Source: Rhizobium sp. CB3090
GTDB taxonomy: Bacteria > Pseudomonadota > Alphaproteobacteria > Rhizobiales > Rhizobiaceae
Assembly: GCF_029714285.1 (NCBI RefSeq)
Contig: NZ_CP121662.1
Span: forward strand, 2,356,001 to 2,420,000
DNA length: 64,000 nucleotides
Reading direction: 5' to 3'
A program made the translations under genes and the position numbers. A model generated the notes under the pieces. It searched no databases. It saw only the letters and a program-made list of their open reading frames with translations, and was not told the DNA's origin. This document shows, one piece after another, positions 32,824-42,746 of this stretch; position 1 is the stretch's first letter; every line of letters starts with the position of its first letter.

Positions 32824-35800
32824 ATGAACTTCTCCGCCTGGTCAATCCGAAATCCGGTCGCCCCGCTTCTGGCGTTTTTCCTGCTGATGGTGGTGGGCGC
32901 TCACGCCTTCTTCAATCTGCCGATCACCCGGTTCCCGAATATCGACGTGCCGGTCGTCAACGTGACCGTGACGCAGAGCGGCGCCTCGCCTGCCGAACTC
33001 GAAATGCAGGTGACGAAGGAGATAGAAGACGCCGTCGCCAGCATCAACGGCATCGACGAGATCCAATCGACGGTCACCGACGGCCAGTCGCAGACCGTCG
33101 TCATCTTCCGCCTGGAAGTGCCGACGCAACAGGCCGTTCAGGACACGAAGGATGCGATCGACCGTATCCGCGGCACTCTGCCGTCAACCATCGACGAGCC
33201 GATCGTCTCCAAGGTGGATGTCGAAGGCCAGGCGATCCAGAGCTTTGCCGTCTCTTCGCCGAATATGTCACTTGAAGAACTGTCCTGGTTCGTTGACGAT
33301 ACCGTCAAACGCGCACTGCAGGGCCAGGTCGGTATCGGCCGCGTCGACCGCTATGGCGGTGCCGACCGTGAAGTACGCATCGAACTCGATCCGAACAAGC
33401 TGAACGCCTACGGCATCACCGCCCTTTCGGTCAGCCAGCAGTTGCGCGGCACCAACATCGATCTCGGTTCCGGTCGCGGTCAGGTGGCCGGCAGCGAACA
33501 GGCGATCCGCGTCCTTGGCGACGCCCGTGATGTCGCCCAACTCGCGGACACCACGATCGCGCTGACCAACGGCCGCTTCGTCAAGCTTTCCGATCTCGGC
33601 GTCATCAAGGACACCTACCAGGAACCGAAGTCTTTCTCGCGATTTAACAGCACGCCCGTCGTGACCTTCGGCGTGTTCCGCGCGAAGGGTGCCAGCGAAG
33701 TCTCCGTCGCCAAGACCGTGGCCGACACTCTGGGCAAGGTGCGTGCCGAAAATCCGAACGTCTCGATCGAGATGATCGACGATGCGGTCTATTACACCTA
33801 TGGCAACTACGAGGCGGCGATGCATACGCTGCTGGAAGGCGCGTTGCTTGCGGTCATCGTCGTCTTCCTGTTCCTGAAGAATTGGCGCGCGACGCTGATC
33901 TCGGCCGTTGCCCTGCCGCTTTCGGCAATCCCCACCTTCTGGATCATGAACCAGATCGGCTTCTCGCTGAACCTGGTCAGCTTCCTGGCGCTGACGCTGG
34001 CGACCGGTATTCTCGTCGACGACGCGATCGTCGAGATCGAGAACATTGCCCGCCATATCAAGATGGGCAAGACGCCCTATCGCGCTGCTATCGATGCCGC
34101 CGACGAAATCGGCCTTGCTGTCATCGCCACGACCTTCACCATCATCGCCGTCTTTGTGCCCGTCTCCTTCATGCCGGGCATTCCAGGCCAATATTTCATC
34201 CAGTTCGGCCTGACGGTCGCCTTCTCGGTGTTCTTCTCGCTGCTGGTCGCACGCCTGATCACACCGATGATGGCCGCCTACTTCATGCGCGCCGAGGATG
34301 CCGTCGACGACCATCATGACAATGACGGCCGGTTCATGCGCGGCTATAGCTGGCTGGTACGGATCACGACGAAGAGATGGTACACGCGCTATCCGACATT
34401 GCTTGCGGCGTTTGCATTTTCCGTCGCCTCCGTCTTCGCGCTGATCATGTTCGTGCCCGGCAGCTTCATCCCTCCGGACGATTCGTCGCGCATCGTGCTG
34501 TCGGCCGAACTGCCGCCAAATGCCCGGCTCGACGACACAGAACAGGCAACCAACGAGATTTACAGGCGCGTCAAGGATATCGACGGCGTCGAGAATGTCT
34601 TCGTCCTTGGCGGCGCCTCTCCCAAGGGCGACCTGGAACTGCGCCGCGCCACAGTAACGCTGACGCTCGGCAAGCTCGACCAATCGCTCGTCAAGAAACT
34701 GGTCAACGATGTGGCAGGTTCGCTGCCGGTCATCGGCCCCTACCTGCCGAAGGTTGCCGTCCATGGCCGCATCAAGCCGCAGTGGGAGGTCGAAAGGGAA
34801 GTCTTCGCCAAGCTGCGCTCGATCCCCGATGTTCGCATCACCAAGCTCAATGACCGCGGCGACCGTGACCTGACTTACAATTTCCTCTCCCGCAACGAGA
34901 AGGATCTGAACGAAGCGGTCGGTATCCTCGAAGCCAAGTTGCGCACCGATCCGGCGCTTGCCAATGTCAGCGCCGACGGCGCCCTGCCCCGGCCCGAGCT
35001 ACAGATCTATCCGCGCAAGGACGAGGCCGCCCGCCTCGGCATCACGCCGCAGATGATTTCCGATACGGTGCGCGTCGCGACCATCGGCGATATCGACGCC
35101 TCGCTTGCCAAGATTTCGCTCGATGACCGCCAGATCCCCATCCGGGTGCAGGCTGCAATCGGCATGCGCCGCGACCTTGCAGCGATCCGGGCGTTGCGCA
35201 TCAAGACCGCCACCGGCGCATCAGTGCCGATGTCGAGCGTGGCCGATATCGACTATTCGGAAGGCCTGTCTTCGATCAAGCGTAACAACCGTTACCGCGT
35301 CGTCGCGATCGGCGCCGACCTGCCGCAGGGCGTGGCGTTGGATACGGCTTCAAGCCATTTCCTCAGCATCGTCAACAGCGCCAAGATCCCGGCCACTGTC
35401 CATCTGGCTGAAAGCGGCGACACCAAGGTCCAGAAGGAAATGCAGCAGAGCTTCGGCAACGCCATGTTGCTGGGCCTGCTGCTGGTGCTGACCGTACTGG
35501 TGCTGCTGTTCAAGGATGTGATCCAACCTTTCACCATCCTCCTGTCGCTGCCTCTGGCGATCGGCGGCGTGGCCCTGGCGCTGATCGTGACCGGCAATGC
35601 CCTCTCCATGCCCGTCATGATCGGCATCCTGATGCTGATGGGCATCGTCACCAAGAACGCCATTCTGCTCGTCGATTTCGCCATCGAGATGATGCATCAT
35701 GGCATGCCGCGGCTGGAGGCCGTGGTCGAGGCCGGCCGCAAGCGCGCGCGGCCGATCATCATGACCTCGATCGCCATGTCCGCCGGCATGCTGCCATCGG

Positions 35801-36150
35801 CGCTCGGCGTCGGCGAAGGCGGCACATTCCGCGCGCCGATGGCGATCGCGGTGATCGGCGGCATCATCGTGTCGACCGTCCTCAGCCTCGTGGTCGTGCC
35901 GTCCTTCTTCCTGATCATGGACGACCTGTCGCGCCTGCTTGCCTGGCTCTTCGGCCGTCTCGTCGGCAAGAAGGATGTGGACGACGAGGTTCTGACCAGG
36001 GAAACGCTGGCAGCCGCCGTCGACGAAAATCGCAAAACGCTCACTGCGCTGGAAGAACGTCTCGACGCCGTGGAAAACAGGGACGCCCTGCAGCGCGGAG
36101 CAAAGGCCAAGACGAATATCCTGAAGCTGCCGCCATTTGCCGCTGAATAA
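32824..36150 (+). CDS. RND efflux transporter permease subunit (AcrB/MdtB-like)
   Basis: A 1108-residue inner-membrane antiporter. N-terminal WSIRNPVAPLLAFFLLMVVGAHAFFNLPITRFPNIDVPVVNVTV segments, the TM4 motif LATGILVDDAIVEIENI with the paired aspartates of the proton relay, and the matching second-half motif LMLMGIVTKNAILLVDFAIE are present. The C-terminus carries about 60 extra charged residues, likely coiled (NRKTLTALEERLDAVENRD). It would export hydrophobic compounds or drugs together with the adaptor. Confidence 0.93.
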   Translation: MNFSAWSIRNPVAPLLAFFLLMVVGAHAFFNLPITRFPNIDVPVVNVTVTQSGASPAELEMQVTKEIEDAVASINGIDEIQSTVTDGQSQTVVIFRLEVPTQQAVQDTKDAIDRIRGTLPSTIDEPIVSKVDVEGQAIQSFAVSSPNMSLEELSWFVDDTVKRALQGQVGIGRVDRYGGADREVRIELDPNKLNAYGITALSVSQQLRGTNIDLGSGRGQVAGSEQAIRVLGDARDVAQLADTTIALTNGRFVKLSDLGVIKDTYQEPKSFSRFNSTPVVTFGVFRAKGASEVSVAKTVADTLGKVRAENPNVSIEMIDDAVYYTYGNYEAAMHTLLEGALLAVIVVFLFLKNWRATLISAVALPLSAIPTFWIMNQIGFSLNLVSFLALTLATGILVDDAIVEIENIARHIKMGKTPYRAAIDAADEIGLAVIATTFTIIAVFVPVSFMPGIPGQYFIQFGLTVAFSVFFSLLVARLITPMMAAYFMRAEDAVDDHHDNDGRFMRGYSWLVRITTKRWYTRYPTLLAAFAFSVASVFALIMFVPGSFIPPDDSSRIVLSAELPPNARLDDTEQATNEIYRRVKDIDGVENVFVLGGASPKGDLELRRATVTLTLGKLDQSLVKKLVNDVAGSLPVIGPYLPKVAVHGRIKPQWEVEREVFAKLRSIPDVRITKLNDRGDRDLTYNFLSRNEKDLNEAVGILEAKLRTDPALANVSADGALPRPELQIYPRKDEAARLGITPQMISDTVRVATIGDIDASLAKISLDDRQIPIRVQAAIGMRRDLAAIRALRIKTATGASVPMSSVADIDYSEGLSSIKRNNRYRVVAIGADLPQGVALDTASSHFLSIVNSAKIPATVHLAESGDTKVQKEMQQSFGNAMLLGLLLVLTVLVLLFKDVIQPFTILLSLPLAIGGVALALIVTGNALSMPVMIGILMLMGIVTKNAILLVDFAIEMMHHGMPRLEAVVEAGRKRARPIIMTSIAMSAGMLPSALGVGEGGTFRAPMAIAVIGGIIVSTVLSLVVVPSFFLIMDDLSRLLAWLFGRLVGKKDVDDEVLTRETLAAAVDENRKTLTALEERLDAVENRDALQRGAKAKTNILKLPPFAAE

Positions 36151-36155
36151 AGCGT

Positions 36156-36229
36156 CCCCTTCTCCCGCGCGAAAAGGGGCTTAAGGCGCTGATGAGAGGG
36201 CGATCGAAGCGACGGTTCGATCGCTCTCA
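36156..36229. other. Two stem-loops after the RND gene
   Basis: CCCCTT (36156-36161) pairs with AAGGGG (36174-36179). Then GCGATCGAA (36200-36208) pairs with TTCGATCGC (36216-36224), extended by TGAGAG/TCTCA with one bulged base, spanning 36193-36229. These may end the RND transcript or the urease transcript coming from the other side; no long T-run is seen. Confidence 0.5.
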
Positions 36230-36256
36230 GCAACAAACGAAGGCAAACCCTCCCCG

Positions 36257-36310
36257 GTAACGCCCCCTCAACCTGGGCAGCGCCCGACCTTCTCCCCGCT
36301 GGGGCGAAGG
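36257..36310. repeat. Rhizobial palindromic repeat, copy D
   Basis: GTAACGCCCCCTCAACC, then GGGCAGCGCCC and CCTTCTCCCCGCTGGGGCGAAGG, the same family as the copies near 24300-26750. It ends 4 bp before the ureG stop codon. Confidence 0.7.
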
Positions 36311-36314
36311 TAGC

Positions 36315-36926
36315 TTACAGCCCGCCCTGTTCCTTTAGGAAGTCGACGATTGTTGCAACACCATCGCCGCGTTTCATGTCGGAGAACACGAAGGGGCGGG
36401 CCTGGCGCATCCGGGTCGCGTCACGGTCCATGACATCGAGATCGACATCGACGAAGGGTGCGAGGTCCTTCTTGTTGATGACGAGAAGGTCGGATTTGGT
36501 GATACCTGGACCGCCTTTGCGCGGAATTTCCTCACCCTGGCAGACCGAAATCACATAGATGGTGATATCGGCGAGATCCGGCGAAAAAGTCGCTGCGAGA
36601 TTATCGCCGCCGGATTCGATGAAGACGACATCGAGATCGGGAAGCCGCTCGTTGAGGCCGGCAATGGCCTGCAGGTTGATCGTCGCGTCTTCACGAATGG
36701 CGGTATGCGGGCAGCCGCCGGTTTCGACGCCGACGATGCGATCTGACGTCAGCGCCTGCATGCGCACCAGCGCCTCGGCATCCTCGGTCGTATAGATATC
36801 ATTGGTCACCACCGCGACGGAATAATCGTCGCGCATTGCCTTGCAAAGCTTTTCGGTCAGCGCTGTCTTGCCCGAACCGACAGGCCCGCCGATACCGACG
36901 CGCAGAGGTCCATTTCTCGATTTCAT
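36315..36926 (-). CDS. ureG: Urease accessory GTPase UreG
   Basis: A 203-residue GTPase with P-loop [15 protein letters not shown] at residues 10-24, [17 protein letters not shown] and the guanine-specificity motif NKKDLAP. It drives nickel insertion into urease with UreE, UreF and UreD. The start at 36926 gives the standard length; the open frame runs 17 codons further without family sequence. It is the last gene of the urease operon. Confidence 0.95.
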   Translation of the reverse strand: MKSRNGPLRVGIGGPVGSGKTALTEKLCKAMRDDYSVAVVTNDIYTTEDAEALVRMQALTSDRIVGVETGGCPHTAIREDATINLQAIAGLNERLPDLDVVFIESGGDNLAATFSPDLADITIYVISVCQGEEIPRKGGPGITKSDLLVINKKDLAPFVDVDLDVMDRDATRMRQARPFVFSDMKRGDGVATIVDFLKEQGGL

Positions 36927-37032
36927 GCTCGAAACTCCGATAAAAACATAGAATAGCGGGGCAGATGCATCTCGCACAGCGTCGAATGACGTAGGATCTG
37001 CCCCAACTGCAATATTTGCTTACGCCCTTCCC

Positions 37033-37719
37033 TCAGGATCGAAAGAGCCGGGTGCCCTGCGTCTCGTGGCGAAGGCTGGCAATATCGGCCTGCACCGTCG
37101 CAGCACCGAGATCGCCGAGGCTCGAACGCGCGGCCCGCTTTGCGACCTCGGCGATCACATCTTCCAGCGCCGCCAGGATCGCAACCCCGTCCTTCTGTCC
37201 AGTCACCCCGAGCCGAATACCAGCCGACAGCATCTGCGACGCCAGCGCATGCAGGAAGGCCGCGAGTGCCTTTTCCCGGGAGATGTCATGCGCGCCAGCC
37301 ACCGCGCCGACCGCTATCGGATAGGCCACTTTCGCAGGCAGCTTGGAGAAGATCGGATGCGGCCAGGCATTGGCGGCGGAGAGAAAGGCTTCGCCGAGCA
37401 GCATGGTTTCCTGATGGCGCTCCTTCGAGCCGGCCAGCGCTTCGGCAAGCTCTGCCGCCTCAGCCAGCCGTGCCGCATCCTCGGCCGCGCCATGCGCCTC
37501 GGCAAGCAAGACGGCGTCGTTCCAAACCGAGCCATGTCGGATCAACGAGGCAATCCAATCCCGGAGGCTCGCCGTGTCCTGCACCAAGCCATCATGGACC
37601 GCACGCTCGAGGCCGCCCGAATAGGCGAAGGAGCCGACCGGAAAGGCTGGCGACAGCCAAGCCATCAGCCGCAGGAGCGCCTGCAGATCGCCATCCTCCG
37701 TCCCTGAAATCCCGCCCAT
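37033..37719 (-). CDS. ureF: Urease accessory protein UreF
   Basis: A 228-residue all-helical protein with the family motif [24 protein letters not shown] near the N-terminus and [25 protein letters not shown] at the end. UreF forms a complex with UreD and UreG on apo-urease. ATG 37719 or the GTG just before it at 37722; the gene starts 5 bp after ureE. Confidence 0.93.
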   Translation of the reverse strand: MGGISGTEDGDLQALLRLMAWLSPAFPVGSFAYSGGLERAVHDGLVQDTASLRDWIASLIRHGSVWNDAVLLAEAHGAAEDAARLAEAAELAEALAGSKERHQETMLLGEAFLSAANAWPHPIFSKLPAKVAYPIAVGAVAGAHDISREKALAAFLHALASQMLSAGIRLGVTGQKDGVAILAALEDVIAEVAKRAARSSLGDLGAATVQADIASLRHETQGTRLFRS

Positions 37720-37724
37720 CACGT

Positions 37725-38258
37725 TCAGTCGTGCGAATGATCGTGATGGCCGTGCCCATGATCATGCTCGTGATCGTGGCCATGGTCATGATGATGCCCG
37801 TGATCGTGACCATGCGAATGGCCGCCATGCGCATGATAGGCGCCACGCGCCGGCTGAAAAGCTTCGCTGACCTCCGTCACCGTCGCGCCGAGGCCTTCGA
37901 GCATGGAGCGGATGACATGATCGCGCAGGATGAGGATGCGGTCTTCCTCGATCTGTGCCGAAAGGTGCCGATTGCCGAGGTGCCAGGCAAGTTCGATGAG
38001 ATGCCGGCGATCGCGCGGCTTGATCTCGAACAGCTTTTCCGCCGCTGCGACGATTTCGATCAATTCGCCGTCTTCGCGCACCAGCAGATCGCCATTGGCG
38101 AACAGAACCGGCTCCTTCAGATCGAGCATGACCATCTCGCCATTTTCGAGATGCAGCAGCTTGCGGCGCAGATGCCGGAGATCATGCGGCAGCACGACAC
38201 GATCGATCGGATTGGAAGAAGGGGTGCCGGCCGGCAGATAGGAGGTGACGCGTAGCAT
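37725..38258 (-). CDS. ureE: Urease nickel metallochaperone UreE
   Basis: A 177-residue chaperone. The N-terminal peptide-binding domain ([28 protein letters not shown]) and the metal-binding domain ([18 protein letters not shown]) are followed by a tail of about 35 residues made almost only of His, Asp, Gly and Glu, a nickel-storage sequence. The start at 38258 gives the usual N-terminus. Confidence 0.95.
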   Translation of the reverse strand: MLRVTSYLPAGTPSSNPIDRVVLPHDLRHLRRKLLHLENGEMVMLDLKEPVLFANGDLLVREDGELIEIVAAAEKLFEIKPRDRRHLIELAWHLGNRHLSAQIEEDRILILRDHVIRSMLEGLGATVTEVSEAFQPARGAYHAHGGHSHGHDHGHHHDHGHDHEHDHGHGHHDHSHD

Positions 38259-38387
38259 GACATATCCAGTTCTAAACTTTCTCAGAGCATGCAAAATAGC
38301 CGCTTTCCGCGCAAGCGCCAGTACCGGTTTCGCAGAGCTAAAGCTCGGCGCGATCTTTCAGATACGCTCCCACGCTTTCGCGCTTTT

Positions 38388-38432
38388 GCATGTCGTTCTT
38401 GCAAAACCGCCGCACACTTTTGCGCGACATGC
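38388..38432. repeat. Rhizobial inverted-repeat element at the diguanylate cyclase 3' end
   Basis: A 45-bp element bounded by perfect 8-bp inverted repeats GCATGTCG (38388-38395) and CGACATGC (38425-38432). It ends one base before the stop codon of the GGDEF gene and resembles a common dispersed Rhizobium repeat (recalled, not searched). The rest of the 175-bp gap before ureE shows nothing else clear. Confidence 0.55.
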
Positions 38433-38433
38433 A

Positions 38434-39294
38434 TTATATCCCGTGGCCGTATCGATGCTGCTCCACGCAGTCGGGCATCGCTTCCTGCTCCTCTTCGGCC
38501 GGAGGACGATGCCAGATATGATTCAGCCATTCGCTTTCATGAACGACGCGATTGCGGCCAAGCGCCTTGGCGAGATACAGCGCCTTGTCGGCGGCGGCAT
38601 AGACCACTTCTTTCTTGCGCTCGCCCCAAATATCGGCGATCCCCGCAGAAATAGTGATCTTAACCGAGCCGCCTTCGATGGCGATGGCCTGATTGGCAAT
38701 CTGCGCCTTCACGCCCTCGATGCGGGCGATGCGTTCGCCCATATCGCGGCCATGGACGATGGCGCCGAACTCCTCGCCACCGAGGCGAGCGATCACGTCC
38801 CTGCCCTCGAAAATGCAGGAAAAGATTTGCGACACGGCGATGATGACGGCATCACCCGAAGCGTGCCCATAGCGATCATTGATCGTCTTGAATCGATCGA
38901 CATCGAAGATCACCAACGAGGCGTCGTCTTTCGCTTCTTCCAATGCCTCGGTAAACGCGCGGCGGTTCAGCAGTCCCGACAACATGTCGGTGCGGCTTAG
39001 TCGTTCGAATTCGGCGCGCGAGACGGCGAGCTTATGAATGGCGTAGCCGGCCAGCAATGCCAGTGCGCCGGAGACCGTACCGCCGATGAACCATGCGAGC
39101 AGAACACCGAGCCGGATCGCGTCGAGCATTGGCAACGGCAACAGGCCAAGCCAGTCCAGGACAGGCAGCATCGCAAGAATGATGGTGGCGGACAGGATCA
39201 CTGCCAGAAAACTCATCTTTAGCGCGAAAATATATATCGTGCGGCGCTGCTGAAAATTACCAAGTTCGGCCTGTAGCGAAATCCACCGTTTCAT
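38434..39294 (-). CDS. Membrane-bound GGDEF diguanylate cyclase
   Basis: A 286-residue protein with two or three N-terminal membrane segments (about residues 25-50 and 60-90) and a GGDEF domain from about residue 100. The signature is RLGGEEF, and the metal-binding FDVDRFKTINDRYGHASGD is intact, so c-di-GMP synthesis is expected; no RxxD inhibitory site stands out. GAGGAAGG ten bases before the ATG at 39294 fixes the start. It lies inside the urease gene cluster, between ureC and ureE. Confidence 0.88.
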   Translation of the reverse strand: MKRWISLQAELGNFQQRRTIYIFALKMSFLAVILSATIILAMLPVLDWLGLLPLPMLDAIRLGVLLAWFIGGTVSGALALLAGYAIHKLAVSRAEFERLSRTDMLSGLLNRRAFTEALEEAKDDASLVIFDVDRFKTINDRYGHASGDAVIIAVSQIFSCIFEGRDVIARLGGEEFGAIVHGRDMGERIARIEGVKAQIANQAIAIEGGSVKITISAGIADIWGERKKEVVYAAADKALYLAKALGRNRVVHESEWLNHIWHRPPAEEEQEAMPDCVEQHRYGHGI

Positions 39295-39612
39295 GCGAAT
39301 CACCTTCCTCAGCCCACGAAGTCGATGATGTGGGATAGGGGTGAAGGCTCTTCCAGGTCTTTAATGCGATCGTTAAAATGCCGGACATTTCTCAACTTAT
39401 GAGCTGGTAAAAATGAGCGTGCAGACTCACGAGCGCGTGAGGGAAAACGACCGAGTTGCGGCGGTCGGGCGCAACCCTCTGATTACGTTGCATTAGCCCA
39501 ACCGGCCAACGATTTTCCTTGAGAAACACCCCAAAATCAAAGCCCTTCATCAGAAAAATCTAACACTCAACTGATCGCATGGTGAATCGCCACAGCCGGC
39601 TGCCCGATCTAC
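39295..39612. other. Gap between GGDEF and zinc-peptidase-like genes
   Basis: A 318-bp stretch with no gene that I can support. It is richer in A and T than the coding neighbours near 39370-39560 and probably holds the promoter of the GGDEF gene. I see no clear terminator or known box. Confidence 0.4.
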
Positions 39613-40383
39613 CTAGTGCCCGCCTCGGAGCTGCTCGATTTTGCTGTCATTCTTTTCGAGATAGCGGTGGTTTTTCGTGAAATTAGCGAGAAGGCCGCTG
39701 GTGGCATATTCCTTTATGGGCAACACGTCTTCGTTCGTTAGCAGGGCTCTTACGGCGAGCGCAAATCCCCATTCATTTTGTGTGAGATACCCCAGCCGCT
39801 GCGTGGACCAGCCTTGCGTGCCGCTGGCAGTATCCCGAAACTGACTGAACTGAAACGACTGGTTCCCGCCGAAGACGCCGAACCCAAAGAACACCGTGGC
39901 AAGGTCGGTGACGAACTCTTCATTCTGAGCCCAATCGGGTGGCCTTGTCGGAATCGAAAACAGCACCGAATGACAGAGCTCGTGGATGAGAACCGCGATC
40001 AATTGCTCGAGATTGCGTGCAACTGCGGGCTTATAGGTGATGATGTGGCGATTCTTCGCGGCGCGATATGTGCCACCCGGATCTTGCGGAACATTCTTAA
40101 CAAGGGCGAGACCGCCAACATGGGGCTCAATCGCCTCCCTCTGCTTACGAAGTTCGAAGCTCTCGACATCAAGCTTGAGGAGTTGGCAAAGATAGGAAAG
40201 CACAAAAAACACGTGCTCGTGCCCTGACAGCCCCGATTTTGGAAAGTCGGCATGCCGCGGATATTTTGAAGGGAACGCCTTCAATGCGTCCACGCCACCG
40301 AGATTTTCGAGCAGCCACTCCCACGCCGAAAGCTGCCACTCCTCGTCATCGACGCTTATTGTGGGTTTGGAAGACCAGAACAT
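39613..40383 (-). CDS. Putative zinc metallopeptidase (HELCH motif) in urease operon
   Basis: A 256-residue protein I cannot place in a named family. It holds the zincin motif HELCH (H134, E135, H138 in LIAVLIHELCHSVLF) and, 17-18 residues on, EEFVTDLATVFFGFGVF, where E155 or E156 could be the third ligand as in gluzincins. There is no signal peptide or membrane span; the N-terminal 90 residues are likely helical. Its ATG is 2 bp after the ureC stop, so it is probably translated together with ureC. The product could act on a urease component or a stress target; the sequence does not say. Confidence 0.6.
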   Translation of the reverse strand: MFWSSKPTISVDDEEWQLSAWEWLLENLGGVDALKAFPSKYPRHADFPKSGLSGHEHVFFVLSYLCQLLKLDVESFELRKQREAIEPHVGGLALVKNVPQDPGGTYRAAKNRHIITYKPAVARNLEQLIAVLIHELCHSVLFSIPTRPPDWAQNEEFVTDLATVFFGFGVFGGNQSFQFSQFRDTASGTQGWSTQRLGYLTQNEWGFALAVRALLTNEDVLPIKEYATSGLLANFTKNHRYLEKNDSKIEQLRGGH

Positions 40384-40385
40384 AC

Positions 40386-42098
40386 TCAAAACAGGAAATA
40401 GCGCTGCGCCATCGGCAGCACCGTTGCCGGTTCGCAGGTGAGAAGCTCGCCATCGGCGCGCACTTCGTAGGTCTCCGGATCGACTTCGATATGCGGCGTC
40501 AGGCTATTGTGGATCATAGACGCCTTGGAGATGCCGCCGCGGGTATTCCTGACGGCAACGAGGCTCTTGGCGACGCCTAGCCTGCCGGCGAGACCTGCAT
40601 CAAGCGACGCCTGCGACACGAAGGTGACCGAGGAGTTTGTCAGGCTCTTGCCGAAAGAGGCAAACATCGGGCGATAATGGACCGGCTGCGGCGTGGGGAT
40701 CGAGGCGTTCGGATCGCCCATGGGAGCGGCTGCAATCGAGCCGCCGAGCAGCACCATGTCCGGCTTCACGCCGAAGAAGGCCGGGTTCCAGATCACCAGG
40801 TCGGCGCGCTTGCCGACTTCGATCGAACCGATCTCATGGCTGAGGCCATGGGCGATCGCCGGGTTGATCGTATATTTGGCGATGTAGCGTTTGACGCGGA
40901 AATTGTCGTTGTCGCCGGTTTCCTGGGCAAGACGGCCGCGCTGGCGCTTCATCTTGTCGGCGGTCTGCCAGGTGCGGATCGCCACTTCGCCGACGCGGCC
41001 CATGGCCTGGCTGTCGGACGAAATGATCGAGAAGGCACCGATATCGTGCAGAATATCTTCCGCTGCAATCGTCTCCTTGCGAATGCGGCTTTCGGCGAAA
41101 GCGATGTCTTCCGGGATCGACGGCGACAGGTGATGGCAGACCATCAGCATGTCGAGATGCTCGGCGATCGTGTTAACCGTATAGGGCCGCGTCGGATTGG
41201 TCGAAGACGGGATCACATTCGACTGTCCGCAGATCTTGATGATGTCAGGCGCATGGCCGCCACCCGCCCCTTCGGTGTGGAAAGCATGGATGGTGCGGCC
41301 CTTGATGGCGCCGATCGTGTCCTCTACAAAGCCGCTTTCGTTCAACGTATCCGTGTGTATCATCACCTGCACGTCATACGCATCGGCGACCGTCAGGCAG
41401 CAGTCGATGGCGCCGGGCGTCGTCCCCCAATCCTCGTGTAGCTTCAAAGAGGTGGCACCGGCAAGCACCATCTCTTCGAGCGCGCCAGGCAGTGAAGCAT
41501 TGCCCTTGCCGGCAAAAGCGAGGTTCATCGGAAAGGCATCGGCAGCCTCGATCATGCGGGCGATGTGCCAGGGGCCGGGCGTGCAGGTGGTGGCAAGCGT
41601 TCCGTGCGCCGGGCCTGTGCCGCCGCCGAGCATGGTCGTCAGCCCGCTCATCAGCGCCTCTTCGATCTGCTGCGGGCAGATGAAGTGGATATGGCTGTCC
41701 ATGCCGCCGGCCGTGACGATCTTGCCCTCGCCCGCGATCGCCTCCGTGCCCGGACCGACGATGATATTGACGCCGGGCTGCATGTCCGGGTTGCCAGCCT
41801 TGCCGATCGCGACGATCCTGCCATCCTTGAGACCAATATCAGCCTTGACGATCCCCCAGGTGTCGACAATCAGTGCGTTGGTGATGACGGTATCGACGGC
41901 ACCATCGGCCCGCGTAACCTGGCTCTGCCCCATCCCATCACGAATGACCTTGCCGCCGCCGAACTTCACCTCTTCGCCATAAGTGGTGAAATCCTTCTCC
42001 ACTTCGATGAAAAGTTCCGTATCGGCAAGCCGTACCCTATCACCGGTGGTCGGCCCGAACATGTTGGCATAGGCGGCGCGGGAAATCTTATGGGGCAT
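40386..42098 (-). CDS. ureC: Urease alpha subunit UreC
   Basis: A 570-residue catalytic subunit. Nickel ligands and catalytic residues are visible: [12 protein letters not shown] (His pair), [12 protein letters not shown] (carbamylated Lys), [25 protein letters not shown], and the flap cysteine in [24 protein letters not shown]. It hydrolyses urea to ammonia and carbamate in the cytoplasm. It starts 3 bp after the sialyltransferase-like gene. Confidence 0.97.
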   Translation of the reverse strand: MPHKISRAAYANMFGPTTGDRVRLADTELFIEVEKDFTTYGEEVKFGGGKVIRDGMGQSQVTRADGAVDTVITNALIVDTWGIVKADIGLKDGRIVAIGKAGNPDMQPGVNIIVGPGTEAIAGEGKIVTAGGMDSHIHFICPQQIEEALMSGLTTMLGGGTGPAHGTLATTCTPGPWHIARMIEAADAFPMNLAFAGKGNASLPGALEEMVLAGATSLKLHEDWGTTPGAIDCCLTVADAYDVQVMIHTDTLNESGFVEDTIGAIKGRTIHAFHTEGAGGGHAPDIIKICGQSNVIPSSTNPTRPYTVNTIAEHLDMLMVCHHLSPSIPEDIAFAESRIRKETIAAEDILHDIGAFSIISSDSQAMGRVGEVAIRTWQTADKMKRQRGRLAQETGDNDNFRVKRYIAKYTINPAIAHGLSHEIGSIEVGKRADLVIWNPAFFGVKPDMVLLGGSIAAAPMGDPNASIPTPQPVHYRPMFASFGKSLTNSSVTFVSQASLDAGLAGRLGVAKSLVAVRNTRGGISKASMIHNSLTPHIEVDPETYEVRADGELLTCEPATVLPMAQRYFLF

Positions 42099-42101
42099 AA
42101 A

Positions 42102-42746
42102 TCAAGCTCCTTGGGAGGAAATGACGGGGGTCTTGTCGGCGATACGCCTCAGGCGACCTAGCGAAATATAATGATCAACCAGCCGCTTCTCTGCAGCAAA
42201 TGGATGGCCATCCCATCCAGTATGGCTGAAGCCAGTAATGGCGATGTCCTCGCCGGGATAGCGCAAAAGCAACTCGGCGATCGCGACCATGCCGCTGCTC
42301 GGCACGACGTAGGGACCAGGTTCGTAAGCCATGAGCGCTTCATCGACGCTCTCATGAACCGCCTGGTCGATGACCACATGACGTTTGTCTGTCGCCTTGC
42401 AGAAGGCGGTGAATTGATCCGTGTAGTCGTCACAGAAATCGTCGAGCTCCGGATGCGACAACGCTAGCGGCTCGCGCAGCGCCGCGAATTTGCGGGGATC
42501 GCGGACACTCCAGATTTCCGATGCGGCCGCAATCGGCGGACTGTTGCGCCATTCCGCGGAACCGAGCATGGCGCGCGCCGGCCGGCCGGTGTTGCAGACC
42601 GCGACGATATCCGTACGGCTGCCGCCCGTCTCTATGGAGCGGCAATCATTGAAACGCACGACCAGATCGGCGGCGTCGATCTCCTTCGCCGCCCCTTCGG
42701 CAATCTCGCCATTGCCGACGATCATGATCCTGCGGCTGGCGCTCAC
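42102..42746 (-). CDS. Sialyltransferase (GT29)-like protein in urease operon
   Basis: A 214-residue soluble protein. The N-terminal IMIVGNGEIAEGAAKEIDAADLVVRFNDC...GGSRTDIV resembles the GT29 large sialylmotif (VGNG...G..ID..D.V.RFN....G..TD), and VVPSSGMVAIAELLLRYPGEDIAITGF followed by HPFAAEKRLVDHY resembles the small and HxxxE motifs. The GTG at 42746 overlaps the stop of the preceding gene by four bases. A genuine transferase activity is unproven; such 'urease operon accessory' genes are seen in rhizobial urease loci. Confidence 0.65.
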   Translation of the reverse strand: MSASRRIMIVGNGEIAEGAAKEIDAADLVVRFNDCRSIETGGSRTDIVAVCNTGRPARAMLGSAEWRNSPPIAAASEIWSVRDPRKFAALREPLALSHPELDDFCDDYTDQFTAFCKATDKRHVVIDQAVHESVDEALMAYEPGPYVVPSSGMVAIAELLLRYPGEDIAITGFSHTGWDGHPFAAEKRLVDHYISLGRLRRIADKTPVISSQGA

